This document shows, one piece after another, positions 34,196-48,504 of a DNA stretch of 64,000 nucleotides; position 1 is the stretch's first letter, and each line of letters begins with the position of its first letter. The DNA comes from Urechis unicinctus (Eukaryota; Annelida; Polychaeta; Xenopneusta; Urechidae). The translations under genes and the position numbers were made by a program. A model generated the notes under the pieces. It was given only the letters and a program-made list of their open reading frames with translations. It did no database searches and had not been told where the DNA came from. Location: positions 73,253,688 through 73,317,687 of the forward strand of contig CM067354.1 of NCBI GenBank assembly GCA_034190875.2, written 5' to 3'.

Positions 34196-36166
34196 TACTG
34201 AACATCTGATATGCACAGTGTCAAAATAATGCTGTATGGCTCTGTTATGTTGCCAGTCGCTCGTGGTTTATATGGGGTCTTTCAGCTGTGGTCAAATCTG
34301 CTAGTACCGTGCGTGTGTGATAAATGTTTGAATCAAAGGCCACATAATAAACTTACGAACCTTTACCCAAGGGAAGGGGTAAAACACTCTCAGCCTAACT
34401 TTATGCTTGTTTGGGAGCGAAACGTGTGCCAGTCCCTTAGGGGAGGTTCCTTTAACTCACTTACGACGCCGTAACTTGCAAATGAAGCAATTGTTATAAT
34501 ACCTTGGGTGTTAAGCCATCGCCCCCAAGAGATCCATCTAATCACCTGGAAAAGACATGAGAAACAATAAGACACGCTTTCAAATCTGTAAATAAGATGG
34601 CATATCGTGCAGAATCGTTGCTGCAGACAGCATGCATCGTTATCATCTCCCTTATTGTGATGCGTTCGCAGAATGACGTGACCAAATTGATCTTGCTTCG
34701 AACATGATAGCAAGCAGGATAGACAATGTAAAGTGGCACATGGGAACTAAATGATCGCTGCGATTAGTACATTCAAATATAACGTATGATAATAAGCTTT
34801 ATTATTTCTATTTGAGAAAACATGTTCAATTTACATATTTCTGCTTTGAACCATGGATTCTATGGAGTCTGACCATGTAGTAAACATGACGGAGGAACAT
34901 CTTGTAGTAAAATGAGCCAGCAGGCTAGATGTATTGTGGGAACTGTTAATGTTGTCGAACTGAAGAAGAGCCTAACAAATTGTATGACCAAGGTCACGAG
35001 TCATCAATTCTAGACCCTGTCTCTGGTTGTATACGCGGTATTTCACACCGCAACAGTTGCTTTATTGGTTGACACCCCTAAGTCTGGCGCATTGCCCTCT
35101 TCAGTGCTGCTTATGGCGTCAGACGGAAATGAATGCCAGCAGCAGCCACCCATGAAAGGGATTTGTCTCTGAACTAGAAGTACATACAGAGCTTTCGGCA
35201 ATTCGGTGAGCGAGTAACATCAGATTCGCCTGGACGTCCACCAAACTTGCTGCAGTATGACGCATGTTTTTAAATCATATGATGTAAAAACACAAACGAA
35301 GGTTATGATGATCTCGATGCTTGATGAACAACACGCATCGCAAAATATCTGCGGCATGCCAGCCGCGTGTCCATGAGACAGTGAAGTTGTGTCAGTTTAG
35401 ACGATGATGACAATCACCGACACGCAGTGTGTAAATTGCGCTAGGATGAGTCACGAGGTGTTTAGTGGCAAGTTATGTGTGATATATCCTAGCTGCAATT
35501 AACGGAATTCTATCTGCACCAATTTCCATCGGGCATCTAGAGCTTGAGAGAATCGCTCCTTTTCCAACCAACACTATGATTATAAAACTACGAGCATTCA
35601 CATGTATTACGCATAACACGACTGATGTGGGACATAATAGAGAGAGGCCTAGCATAAGTGGTAGGAAGGCTCCGACCCTCAAAGTAAAATAGCTACTCCT
35701 ATGCCTGAAGGTTTCTCGGTTATAATTCATCTGTTTGCATAAGGCTTGTTGCGGGTCGACGTTTTTGTAAGTAAGCAAACATACCACATGATATGCAATG
35801 GTGGATTATAAAAATAGGCCCCAATTTAATCCATTAGTGGCAACTACTTCCATAAAACGCTCGAGGTACGCTTGGTTTTCTTTGGTAAATGTGTTGTCAC
35901 ACATGTGCTAACCACTAATACCAAAGCCTTGTTTACTGAATCTAGTAATCTGTCAATATACTTATCCCAAGCACAATGGCAATACGTTAACATAATTGGT
36001 TACAAACATGTGGTTTAAATAATATATTAATTTCACCTGAGACATACTTTCATGAAATAAAACCTCGGGTAAAAGCAAAAAACAATCATGCAGCACTATT
36101 GCACTATGTTTGTAGGAGGAAGCCGACCATTTCTGACATTTATGCAGGAGACAAATCACTTTCCCT

Positions 36167-36260
36167 ACATCCGAATGCCCATCAAACTAATAACTTACCA
36201 TCCGAATGCCGGGCCTTCTAGCCTCTTACCATCTGAATGCCAGGCCAGCTAGCAACTTTC
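36167..36260. repeat. About 31-bp repeat, three units
   Basis: Three units starting (A/C)CAT(C)(C/T)GAATGCC at 36,167, 36,199 and 36,229, each followed by a variable spacer and then CTAAC/CTAGC-type sequence. Confidence 0.75.
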
Positions 36261-36472
36261 GTTTCGTGAACCAATGGTAGAAATGTGCTGTCATCTTCCA
36301 ACAACATATTATGTGTCGAACAGTAACATAGTGGATGCTTTCTTACCTAGATTTGGTTGCATAACCTGTCGTTCGTTAGACATTCTCATTGCTGCAATCA
36401 GGCCATGAAACAAAACACCATGATATACAGTTTACGAATGTACAGCCATGGCTCTCATGTCATAGAATGCAT

Positions 36473-36547
36473 TGACCCAATCCCATTACATTGACCTATT
36501 AAACAATACGACATCCGATTCGGGCAATATATATATATATATACATA

Positions 36548-36625
<78 letters not shown>

Positions 36626-36631
36626 ATAGAT

Positions 36632-36729
<98 letters not shown>

Positions 36730-36788
36730 TGCCCGAATCGGATGTCGTATTGTTTAATAGGACAATGTAATGTGATTGGGGGGTCAAA
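36473..36788. repeat. Palindrome with (TA)n core
   Basis: The left arm (36,473-36,530) is almost the exact reverse complement of the right arm (36,726-36,788). Shared text includes CGACATCCGATTCGGGCAAT and its complement. Arms of about 57 bases enclose about 195 bases of TA repeat, which can itself pair. Differences are a C-run length change and single substitutions. Confidence 0.93.
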
Positions 36789-36974
36789 TATATTTATAGA
36801 GATAGATAGAGAGAGATCTATATATAGAGATATATATAGATATAGAGAGATAGAGAGATAGATATATATATAGAGAGATAGAGAGAGAGAGAGAGATCTC
36901 TATAGATCTATCTAGAGATCTCTCTATATATAGATATATAGATCTATATATATCTATATATATATATATATATA

Positions 36975-37052
<78 letters not shown>
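36789..37052. repeat. GATA/GAGA/GATC tract and (TA)n
   Basis: Purine-rich GAGATAGA runs followed by self-complementary pieces such as AGAGATCTCTATAGATCTAT, then about 100 bases of TA repeat. It directly follows the palindrome. Confidence 0.9.
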
Positions 37053-37054
<2 letters not shown>

Positions 37055-40000
37055 ATGGACAGTGAAATGTTTTTCTTATATGTCATCACTCTGAAATACG
37101 AGGACGATTTCCGACGATCGGCGGGATTCAAATGGCTTTAATATTTTATTAACGTGCTATTGTCAGTGTTATGTCCGCGCTGGTGCAGCTGCTCACCTCT
37201 ACTCAATGCATATCAGCGGAAAATGAATCATGCAAAATTCAAATACATCATAATTAGGATCCGGGTTGTTATATGAAGCAATCTAATCTGTATGGTACAC
37301 TTGTACATAATCCTGTGAGATGATCACTGCATCGCGTTCCTGGCAAAGAGCGATGCAGGCTTCAATTTATTTGATTCCGCTGCATCCATAGTGATAAATA
37401 GGCAAACTACATTATTATGAGACTGTCGAGACATTATATATTGCTATGCTATGCTAATGGACACCAACTACACGGTTCATTCAATGAAATGTAAACATCA
37501 CTATGATATACATTACACATTCATGCTGTTATATATTTGGCTGCTCAGCAGCTGCTAATTTGTCGCACATGCAAATTGTCACAGGCAACCTATCGCATTA
37601 ACAGCTATCAGGTGCCATCTAAACAGAAAGCTGTATCCACCCAACAGAGCGGATGATCGCTATAACTCGGGATTATCGCATTATACTGTCCAAATAGACG
37701 CGTTCGCAAGTCGGGATAAAACGTCTCCCAACCGCCAAATATCAACTTCCAGATTTTGAAATGTGCACTACGCTGGCAATACCAATACTATAATCATTGC
37801 TAAATCTCACGCAAAACTCTGCTGCTACTTGTAGTAACCGTGTACCTGTAACTACACTAGTGCTGTAAACACTATGCCACATTAGTTAGCCACTATGTTG
37901 ACTGAGGCAGATTTGAGATACTGATTGGGCTGACATTGCTTTGCTCCATACAACGATACGCAGTGTTAGCAAGGTGCCTCAAACTAGAGTGTAACAGAGG
38001 TAATATGCCTTACAGATTAGAGGTACATTAATATTTTTCGCGGTTGCTTCCTTTTATTATATACAAAAAACTTCGCAGTCACATAATTTTATGCCAGATT
38101 TGCTTACACTTACCATGTACGTATTTAACCTTATCAGATATGAACTAACTTTGCTAATGCAGTGCGATAACTATTAAAGCTGACTGATGCTTGAAATTTC
38201 CACGCTGTTAAGTTTCGTGGATTAACTGGACTCAAGAGATAGTTCGGTTGTTCAAGTGGAGTGATACGCGTTATCTCAAAATTAACTGTGATCATTTTAC
38301 CAAAATATAGGGGCGTTTCCAATTCTTCAACGGGTAATGGCTTGAATCAGTTTAGGTATTCAATAGCAATAAGTGATAAGACACGCTGGTCGTCAACGAC
38401 GCATGGATTAGCTTAAACACCTTATCGCCGATACATCCTCAGATTGTAAGCAAGGGTAATGTTGGGGAATCTGCAGGCGAGCGTGTTTGAGCTGAATACC
38501 TACCTAATTACCTATGAGCTTGCTGCCTGCGACGCTTACATCATACACCTTTATGATGTACATTATCTACGACCTTGGGTTTAGAATTTCGATTTCAGGT
38601 GTTTATCAAGCAATCGTCGTCGAACATATACTGCGTCCTGCTGTTTATTCATAATGTTATATTTATGGTAGAACAATGCTGTTGAATGATTATTGCATGT
38701 AATAAAACTCTTTGAATACTACGAATGTATTCCCAAAATTTACGTACCGTGTGTACATAATTAACATAATGATCCACAAATATTGGTGGTACTGTTAACA
38801 GAAACTCATATAACATATTACAGCGTGGTCGCATCCAGCAATGCAATATGTAGATCAATATAAGTAACATATCTAGATGAATATTGTCGGTTCTAAACTC
38901 TCATTCGCTTTCACGACATCAATTAAACCTATCACACCATTAAGTTCCATTCATGTCGGGGGTTTGAAAGGAAATAATGTGATACTCATTATATAGCATT
39001 AAATACACTCGCACTGTGCTTTGACGAATGCATGTAGCAGTTGCTGTTAGGTTTATGTGATATTTATGTCGAAACACATTGGTCGTTGAATATAGATTAT
39101 CGTTTCCGACATCTCATTTGAGCCGAGATCAATATAATTCATACGTATCACTGCTTTGTTGATTATCTGCTACACAAGGATAGTGACATCAATGCAATCT
39201 GAATAATATATTGTTATTAGTGCAATCCAATTATAAATCTATTGGAGCGCATAATGTAATACTAAAAAAGTAATATTTGACGATTAAAAATGCCATGAGC
39301 ACATGCCGCTGTGCAATCAATATTCTTTCAATTAATGACATATATATTCCCCGCTGTCGAAGCAATAATGCCAAGAGTCTGATGTTGGATTTTTCATATT
39401 ATTTCCCGTGCGCCCATACCCATTGTTACGGAGCAGATCGCTGGCGATGCGATATGCCAAGATGTGCAATTGGTTGCGAATAGCTTGGCATGGTAGCCGA
39501 TTGTTGACCCTACATAATTGTGTCACGAACATGTTGTCAGTTTAGTTCCTCGTTCACCAAATACGATTTTATTGCTCTTCCAGTAACATATTTATCACAT
39601 TCATTCGCTATATTCTGACGCACATAAGGATGTATAAAAAATTGTTGATTCACCACCAATATCTCAGTCACTCAATATCTCAGTCACTCAATAACTCACT
39701 CAATCAAGTACTCTCTCATTTCTGTCTTTACAAAAATGTTGAGCCTAACCAGTGGCATCATCTGGCGGCCGTCGTGCACTCAAAGAGATTGTTTATTGTA
39801 TTTGATAACAGATTTTTTTATATTCATTTAATGATCGGATTGGCAATATAATGTCACAAACAAATCAACCAATTTTACAAATACATTTTACATACTTCTT
39901 ACAGACGTTTGCGCTAATACACATACCATTGCGTGATATATCTCTTAAGAGTGTCAACAATGGATTTAGCCAAATACAGTTTCTATTGTGAGTAATCGCT

Positions 40001-41670
40001 AGCAAATATCGCCGTTACCTAAGACATCACTCCGTTCAAGTAAACAAAATCGACTGCGCAGATTGTTCTATCCAGTCGAAGCATAACATAAATTCCAAAG
40101 AAAAAACACTCCAGTGGTATTGGCTAATTTTCATATGATGCCCTTGGAGTCACAGCCATAGACGTTAGGGTTAGTGGTCGTAAACAATCGCACCTTGTGC
40201 TTTGCTGTGAGTCACGTGTTTGGTGAGAGGTACTAGGGACTATGAACACTTCATTCATATCTACCCTTGCGCTAATCCTTGATTAAAAATTGCATGAGTC
40301 AACATTATGCACTTTCACTGAAAATATTAGTATTAATAAAACTCGTGGCTACCAGTCAATATAGTTGGGTTTGGTTAATTATGAAAGATCTTGAGACAGA
40401 AACACAAACTTTGACCATTCTGTCTAAGATTAATGACTACTATGAAACTTGCAACTATCGAAACTGTACTTTTTTGATGATGTCAAGCACAAACAATGGA
40501 TGACAGATTGTTGTGGCGAAAGCTATGGTCATTAATTACTCATCCTGCGTTGACTATACCCACTGTAGACACTTACTCTGAGTATTGGCATTCAGCTAAC
40601 GGCTTGATACATGAGGCTGTACATCACTACCAATGTGATGTTAGGACGTTACGGCTTCGTTCATTTCCTCCATCAATCACAATTATCTTTCTTTACTTTC
40701 ATTGTTTGAAGATAGCGGGGAGTTATCGGTCTATTATCCTTTTGATTGAAAACAGCTAAACACAGAGTGTTCCCTACACACCACTGAGTGCGTTAGTGAA
40801 GGACTTGGTGAAGGAACAGAAAATCAATGTGTATAGTTGCGATGGTGAGCGACTTGTCAATAGTTCCATCGCCAAAGTCTTACAACGTAGTTGCATCGAA
40901 ATGCGCGGTATTTGCAATCGCATTCAAACCCAACACCGATCCTCTGCTCAGAGAATTTATCGGTTTTACAACCTACAATAAACCGTGCAGTGCACCTGAT
41001 GTGCGTACCAACTGAGTACGATGTCTGTTTAATACATAATATGTTAATATCCATCCGATAGAAAAAGTGCACTAAGTGAAAAATAAAATTTGAGCGATAA
41101 ACAATGTAGTTAACCGTCACCTGTATATCACAATGAATGTAAAGGAGCCATACCTTTGGCCAAGTTATGTTGCATTACTCACAACTATGAATTGTTCCCG
41201 CACAACTACGTCACATATCATGGGGTCTGGGTATAATTCAATAACAGGTGGTTGTCTTGGTCTCGAGCAAACAACTGCCAATATAACAGACAATTTACGC
41301 TGTAATTGATGACGACGTCACTAAATTCTGCAGGTCATGTAATGTTTGGAAAAAGACCATAAGCAAAGGGAATATTACCAGATGGATTTAAGAAGCAAAA
41401 GTTAAACTTATAGGGATGCAGTCACGGGCGAGAAGCTAACAGCAGATAAGCAATAATGCGTCAAACAAGTCGTTGATAAGCACACTGATATATTCATAGA
41501 TTGACTCGCCTGTGGTAATTTGGAGGAATCCAGTTGGATTAAATAGAGTACGCCTGCACGTCCGAAAGCTGAAACGGTATTACATTATTGGATTCCAAAC
41601 CTGAGATCTCCAAAGCTTCACACGATTTCTTCACAACCCGACCAACATAACGCAAGATGGGGCTACTGGT

Positions 41671-42048
41671 GTGAGATGTATGATGAAGATCCTCTATGGT
41701 ACGAATCAGGTAAAGAGCTGCAATGCTGCCCTATTGTCGCGTGTACTCATACGGAACCTAATGCTACAACATATACATATTGTGATAACATTTACCACAT
41801 ACATATTTGTCGATGCTGAGTTTTCAGCGCGGCCCTATCCAGCTACACGATGTGAAGAACGTTATATATCTAGGCGAATAATGTCTGAAAAGGGTTATCA
41901 TAAACCAAACAATCCATTGGTTTTATTCACGTCGGTCGGCTCGATAAGCAATAATGTGGCACCCATGAGATACGATTCAATGCACTCACGGCAAACTATA
42001 GAGCAATGTAGCAGTTGCTGTCAAGATTACTTCCAAATGAATGCATAA
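41671..42048 (+). other. ORF remnant in long repeat, copy B
   Basis: A 125-codon frame at the position matching 4,633-4,827 of copy A. It shares an N-L-M-L-Q-H block with copy A and a RPYPA-R-C block with copy C. It may be a relic of a transposon gene, or a chance open frame in related DNA. No domain is recognised. Confidence 0.3.
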
Positions 42049-43658
42049 CTATGTTAGGGACGAGAATCTGTTAAAATATTTGACTAGGGGGCGTTTAGAT
42101 GATCGCTCCTAAGATGACCATAATGTCGTAGGAAAGTGGTCTCTATACGATGCATGTCTGTGAGTCGTCCCTATCGATGGTTAGCAGGAATACTTACTGA
42201 TATATTTTGCCTGCACCTCCATGTCTACCAGGGGTCCTTAGACTATCGCTACAATGCTGATCACGATATGACAACAAATGGCTGCCTCTTAGGCTGCATG
42301 TTGGACATAATGTCCTGGTCCAGGGCGCATTGGAAAAGCCCACTTGCCACTTGTACCATACTGTAGCGTTTATTAGTCCATGACGACACGCTTCATGGTC
42401 CGCTAATGACGCGTCACGATACCATGACCAATAAAAAAATGGAACAATGAGTAGAGTTTCTGAGGGGAGATTTCCATTTCATGATATCATTGGAGATAAA
42501 TAAGGTGTTTCCAAAACGTCAAGGCATGGTTACCAAATCATAAGTTGTTTATGGTGTTTTAGTTCTCAAATGTTGCGTGAAAGACACATCATAATGACAA
42601 GCAGCCGATGGTGAGGTTTTCACTTGCACCGTCAAGTAGTGCACCCTGCGAAGATAATATTGTACTGGCGTCACAACGCGAGATGGTTTAATACTAACAT
42701 TTGTCAGTTCTTTAATGAGATCTTCTAACCTGTCATGTTGACATTTAAATGTAAGCAGAACTCATACACATGCCCTTGCATGTATATATAACAATCTTTA
42801 TCAAAAGTCGAAAGGCCAAGCCTATGACCGCATTTACTAACCTACTTGCGAATGGCCAGGGATGAGGCATTTCATTGTTATCAATTGGTGATTTGTATGC
42901 TGTATTGCACATTTTGAGCACAACTAGGCATACATTGACACTCATGATATTGAGAGTGACGTAAACAGCCAAACCCACCAGTTTTCTTGAGTTTATGAGA
43001 GAAGCATCTTGTCAGCAGATATTGCTGCTTTATATACAGGAATGTTTGTCTGTGTGCATGTTTGGTTATTTGCGTCATTAATTGGTCGATATGTCACATT
43101 CCCTTACCATGATACTGGCAAAGTACGCTCAGATAAAATGCCGTAATGTCTATCTCGCTAGTCAAAGCGTGGAGAATCTCCCCGGGATATAAAAGAGAAT
43201 CACACTGCTCGTTTTGCATTATAGTCGGCACCAAATACGGGTAAATATTCCCCCCGGATAACTCAAAGGATGAGTATCGAACTTCGAAGCATGATTTGCT
43301 TGCACCAGTGTGCACCAATCGGTTGCGAAACGTTTTGTGATTCACTTACTACACGTCACCATGTCCGAATTTGTGAATAAAACAATTACTACGGTTGCTC
43401 GTGTGGTACTCAATCACTCCCAAGGGATTCATCCAATCGCGGGAAAATGACAAGAGAAGTGATAAGATACTCAATTGGATTTCGAAAAGATTGGGCTGCC
43501 GATCAAGTGTCATAGATGCGCACCACTGACACACTTGTTCTACTGGTTTGGTTAGCTGCATTTCCGTGACGTAACGAGTTTTCTAGAACTTCGGCTGGAT
43601 GGACAACGTCAAGTGGTAGAAATGAACAACACAAGCGCGGAAATTAGAAATGAATCAA

Positions 43659-43800
43659 AAATGTGTCAAAAATCAGTCTGGTAGGTCTTGACCAGTCTTG
43701 CGTCATCTGACACAATAGCTTGTAATTCAAAATTAAAGGTGTTCATATTAGAAGGGTTTTCACACAAAGCACCCGCCATGACATGATTTTTGACACATTT
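43659..43800. repeat. 17-bp perfect inverted repeat
   Basis: AAATGTGTCAAAAATCA at 43,659-43,675 is the exact reverse complement of 43,784-43,800, with a 108-base loop. It could be the ends of a small MITE-like insertion; no clear target duplication was seen. Confidence 0.75.
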
Positions 43801-44280
43801 TGGATTCGAAACTTCTTTTGTATTGAACGGGCGTCATCTCGTAAATACCAACCTTCTAACCTTGCTGCTGTATATTCCATTTTGTATTCCTTGCAAAGCA
43901 CACGAGTTACACAACATTGGCACTCGACTTGCCTGAACAAGAGTATTATTCAGGCTTCATGAATATTGCCACTGGAATTACTTTCTCCAATGCTTACTGC
44001 TACATACTCTATCATCATCCATAACCAATGGACGCAGACCGATTGGCTGTAACATACGCTATTAAAAGACGCCAAAAACAGTGCTGTTCATTGCTTTATT
44101 GGAAACCAAATGCTATGTGTAATTGAGTTACATGCATACTTCTCAAGGGAAACTGTTACAGAACAAATAATATGCTATACGCGACCCATTGTTTCTGACA
44201 AGCAGTTACGAAGTTTTGTATAATGCAATGCCTTAGTTAATGTTAGCATGCTCACAATCGCCTTAATATCGGCCTAGAGA

Positions 44281-45480
44281 AACTTAGCGATTTTCTTCCC
44301 CTTCAGCAACAGATAAGTTGTTTTATTTAGCTTTACTACAAGATTTCCGTTACGGTGTGTATTGTTTAGTTTTACCGCTAGTTTTCCCTTCTGATGTATA
44401 TTATTTTGCTTTAGCACTGGATTTTCGATGTATATTATGCGTAAAGAGCCACGGCTCATAATGCGAGAGTATTACCGAAAGAAACAATGATGTAATGAGA
44501 AGCTGATTCCATTCCAGCTTACTATCCGCTATCGTGACACTTGGTACTTTGCGTTTTTTAAAATGAAGTTCGCCCAATATCCAATAATCAGGTACAGTGC
44601 AGTGTTGTACGCCAGAACATCTCAAATATGCGGCTATATTTTAAGACTAGTACGATCATTTGCAGATTTTTATGCACAGCCAGCTGTGTGATTATCTTGT
44701 TATATCCCTGCCAGACTCCTAACTGTTAAACAAATTACATTTGCCCAAACGCCATAGCTAAAGTAAAATTATTTAACAATGCAGTCACCTACATCCACAC
44801 AATACTCTTGTACTGCTTAGCAAGACGTCGCTATTTGCTCATCTCTACACTCAATAACACATTGGATTTATTTCAGTAGATAGTGGATCGAGTGCAATGT
44901 TGATCGTTCATAGGAACTAATCTTTTTGAGTTGCTGCTTAATATTATTGGTTTCGGACAAGGCATCATCTTGGCTTCCCATTCTCAACATTTCATATAGC
45001 ATTGTATCAACGTTATAAAGATTTTCCACGTTGGACAGGTGCACAATAAACACTTTGGTGAAATGGTAATGTAATCAGCACCGTTCTAGTGTAGGCGTTA
45101 CGACAATATAATCCTGATATCGAAAGGTCGTACATAGAGCTAACTGTCCGTGTAATTTCCACCGATTATGTTATGACACTGATCATTCACAAACTACTCT
45201 TTGTTCTGCAATATATTCTTATCATTATAAAGTATGTATGAGGTACGATACGTTTAAAAGACGGATTTGATTGATATACATCTTATCGTAACCAGGACGT
45301 ATCTAGGTCAACATAATAGCATATTACTTATCTTAGCACATTAAGCACATAGCATGCCATTTGACGCAATACTGTCAGCGCGTATCTCCCTAAATCCCAT
45401 TTCTGGCTTTAAGATAACTGATCGGCTTGTCGCTTATTTTGTTGTCGAAACAGCATGGCTGAATGTGCGCCTTGATACAC
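44281..45480. other. Non-coding stretch, nothing recognised
   Basis: AT-rich, with short open frames only and no repeat match that I could confirm. Confidence 0.4.
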
Positions 45481-46696
45481 GAAGGTCATTTACCGGCCCG
45501 AAAGGCTGATGTCTTCGTTATTCGTCAGAAGAAATTCGTAATGGGCATGTGTTTATAGGGCTCAAGCACCGAACGCCAGATTCGAGGGAAAACATTGGCC
45601 ACGCAATCATGCCATGATTGGGTAGTGTGCCCTGTCTCTGGTGCCTTTTACAGAAGCTATGATAGAATAGAGGTCATCAAATAACCACCAGCTGATTACA
45701 GCGGCGTATTTATTAATATGACTGACTTCTCTGATCAGCACTCTTTTATTAAGGGCACACAGCCTCCGATTTGCCAAATTATTCAGCGCCTATTTCTGCC
45801 CCAAAACAATTAACTTCCATAGACATCGGATTACAAAAGTTGCTAGGATGCAGGTATATTCTAATGAAAATAACAGTATGGTATGAATACGGTTAATTTC
45901 GCATTCAAAGCGATCGTGCCTGATTGCTTAATGTTATTCAAGGCATCACACACCAAACGTTAGGCGATGCCTATCGGTGGCTGCAATAAGCAGGATCGAT
46001 CGCAGTAAACCAATCTCATTCACGACTAGCAGGCCCTCACAGTTAGCCCTTACGTTTGGCTAACAATTAATTTATACAGGGCGTCTTAAAGAACACAATT
46101 ATCTACAATACACCCAGTTAGCATCTCGTATCTCGAACTTAAAGCAGCCATTGATTCAACCCTCCGATGCCTCAGTAATTGTCCACGCACATAAACTCAA
46201 TCAGTACTCTTACCTTACCGTGAGTATTTCTCTAACTCTAAAATAACTATGTTTCTATTTAATATAAAATTGTGGTCGGTTGGCACAATCCTAGTCATAC
46301 TGATTGCGTTAATTTGAAAAGAGAGGCGTACAACATAAACGTGGCTCGTTGCCTCTAATGTCCTTCCTGATGGCTATCAGCGGTTAGTTCTGAGTGATAA
46401 ATGCTCTGGTTATATTAATTTTCTCGACACACGTCCCCAGCATCAAATGTCTAGTTCTGATGCCCGGCCCATGTTAAGCAATTTTTAGGGGGATACTCCC
46501 AATGTGACAGACAAGGTTTTTTTCATTCCGAAAAATATTGGATGATTGATGGAAGCCTAACATTTGCCTACCTTACTGTACAGAATAATACCTAACAAAA
46601 GGATTGAAATGGTCTTTTAATATGCATTTCTTGCAGTCATTTACATATTACTAGCTGACATGTGGTTCAAACATTTAGAAGTCATTTTAAAGAGAG

Positions 46697-46775
<79 letters not shown>

Positions 46776-46970
46776 GAGAGAGAACCATATGGCGCTGATG
46801 TGGTATCGTGCAAGAATGCGAACGTGATTTGAATGATATTTCTGTATATGGTGGCTGACTGCCATATTGTCATTATCAATGCTTAGATGGAAGATGACTA
46901 TCGGGTTAACGTTCGGCAGGTTGATTTAGCGACCCGCATGCCAGTGATCTGCTCCACAACGATGGGCATG
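45480..46970 (-). repeat. Second host repeat, inverted copy
   Basis: Reverse-complement partner of 9,880-11,640 with several matching blocks in consistent order. It carries an expanded GA tract (46,691-46,783) where the partner has only a short degenerate CT-rich stretch (10,072-10,108), and lacks the TG tract found in the partner. Confidence 0.7.
46691..46783. repeat. (GA)n microsatellite
   Basis: About 93 bases of GA repeat with one T interruption. Flanking sequence matches the reverse complement of 10,040-10,150, placing it at a paralogous position. Confidence 0.97.
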
Positions 46971-47284
46971 GCGCAGGAAAATAATATGAGAGCTCTTACG
47001 TCTCTTTGCATTATCTCATTGATCATGATGCAGATATATGTCATTAAACATATCATAAATTGCACAACAGCGTCTCTTACAGATTTTTACTTGTTGGATA
47101 TAACAGAAATTATAATCATTGCGAGAGAATTTTCGCAGTAAACGTGGTTCAAGTAAACCCATGCATGAGTTGGCTCCTAGAATTTGATTGCATAGGTAAC
47201 AATATATTGTTAAGATTGCTACATACCAGGCTTATGTCCTAATACAGCTATATAATGTGTAACATCTACATACAGCCAGTGTTG

Positions 47285-47320
47285 TGATGAAGCGCCGAGA
47301 ACGATATGCTACACAAATAG
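47285..47320. repeat. Single diverged copy of the 53-bp minisatellite core
   Basis: AAGCGCCGAGAACGATATGC followed by TACACAAATAG resembles the core of the 31-kb minisatellite unit (GCGCCGAGACGACGATATGC then TTTCTGAATAG). There is no tandem neighbour. Confidence 0.6.
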
Positions 47321-47809
47321 AGGGAACGGCGATATTACCATTAACCAATAAACAACGGAAGATTATTTCGAATTATTTCGAAAGGAAACATTATGGCTGA
47401 CTGAAGCTCGTTATTGTCATCCTCTATGGATATAAGCATTGCATCGTCAACTGTTACACATCCTAAATGATAAGTGATAAGCCAATTGATTTGCCATTAT
47501 CATGAAGGTTGCAAGCAATGTTTGCTGTAGAATTCCGCTAGAAGTAGGTTTGCTGCCGTTAACCGTGCAAGAGCACTGATCAAGTTAGTTTTTCGAATAA
47601 TAACGCCATGTGGTTTATCAAGCTGTTTGTCTTATAAATCAAGCGTTTCCCATCACTCACAGTACACAACTATTGATTCGGCTCTACTGGTAGGGATTGT
47701 GTCACGTTACGCCATAAGTCTACTGGCTCTTGCTCTTTGTTACTTCTTCACCGCAATTGGCACCAGCTATGAAACATGACCGGTGGTTTTACAAACTGTC
47801 TAAGCACTA

Positions 47810-47890
47810 CATCTTTTTTTTAATGGGCGTTTAATTCATATCGGAAAGCTTTTTCGACACGAAATGATGTGAAACCCATTACGTAGCATG
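47810..47890 (+). repeat. Fragment of the long host repeat, direct copy D
   Basis: The short block with GGGCGTTTAATTCATA and GATGTGAAACCCATTA matches copy A at 4,955-5,015 (GGGCGTTTTATTAATG and GATGTAAAACCCATTT). It faces the inverted copy C that begins about 1 kb to the right. Confidence 0.6.
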
Positions 47891-48504
47891 AAATGCATTA
47901 TACTCTATTGGATCAATCTTGCAGTTGCAGGAATATGCACAACTACAACATGTTAACCGTTGGCTGCTGATACTAGCGAGCAAGAAGTTAACGACCAACC
48001 GTGATAGTTGCTTCATCATATATTCGTCTCTGAATTCATATTCAGAAATTGCTTCTTAAAATACCTCTCCTTATCAGACAGATACTGCTGCTTGCACGAA
48101 TGGCTTAATGAAATATAAGTGGTGAATATATGTCAGTACATTGACGGGCAAAAAGTTTTTATATTAATTGTTACCCCACCGCGACGTATACGTCATAACT
48201 TATTTATCTTCGCAACACTTGCGTCTGCTGCTGCATCTACATGCTTAGGCCTATGCACAAGATATGTAGATGGCTTAAGGTAAATAAATTCAATATACCA
48301 TTAAATGTGCATCATATTGTGCATCATATCCATTCAGAGGAGTATGATAACATCAACCTTGCCATTAAACATAAACATGCATTTCGTCCTTTTAGCTCCT
48401 AGCTTACATAGGAGAATGGTGGTATGATATCCAATTCCAGAGAATCAATGATGTACCGGCACAGAACGTTGGATCAAATGATGAAATATAAACACATGTA
48501 AAAC

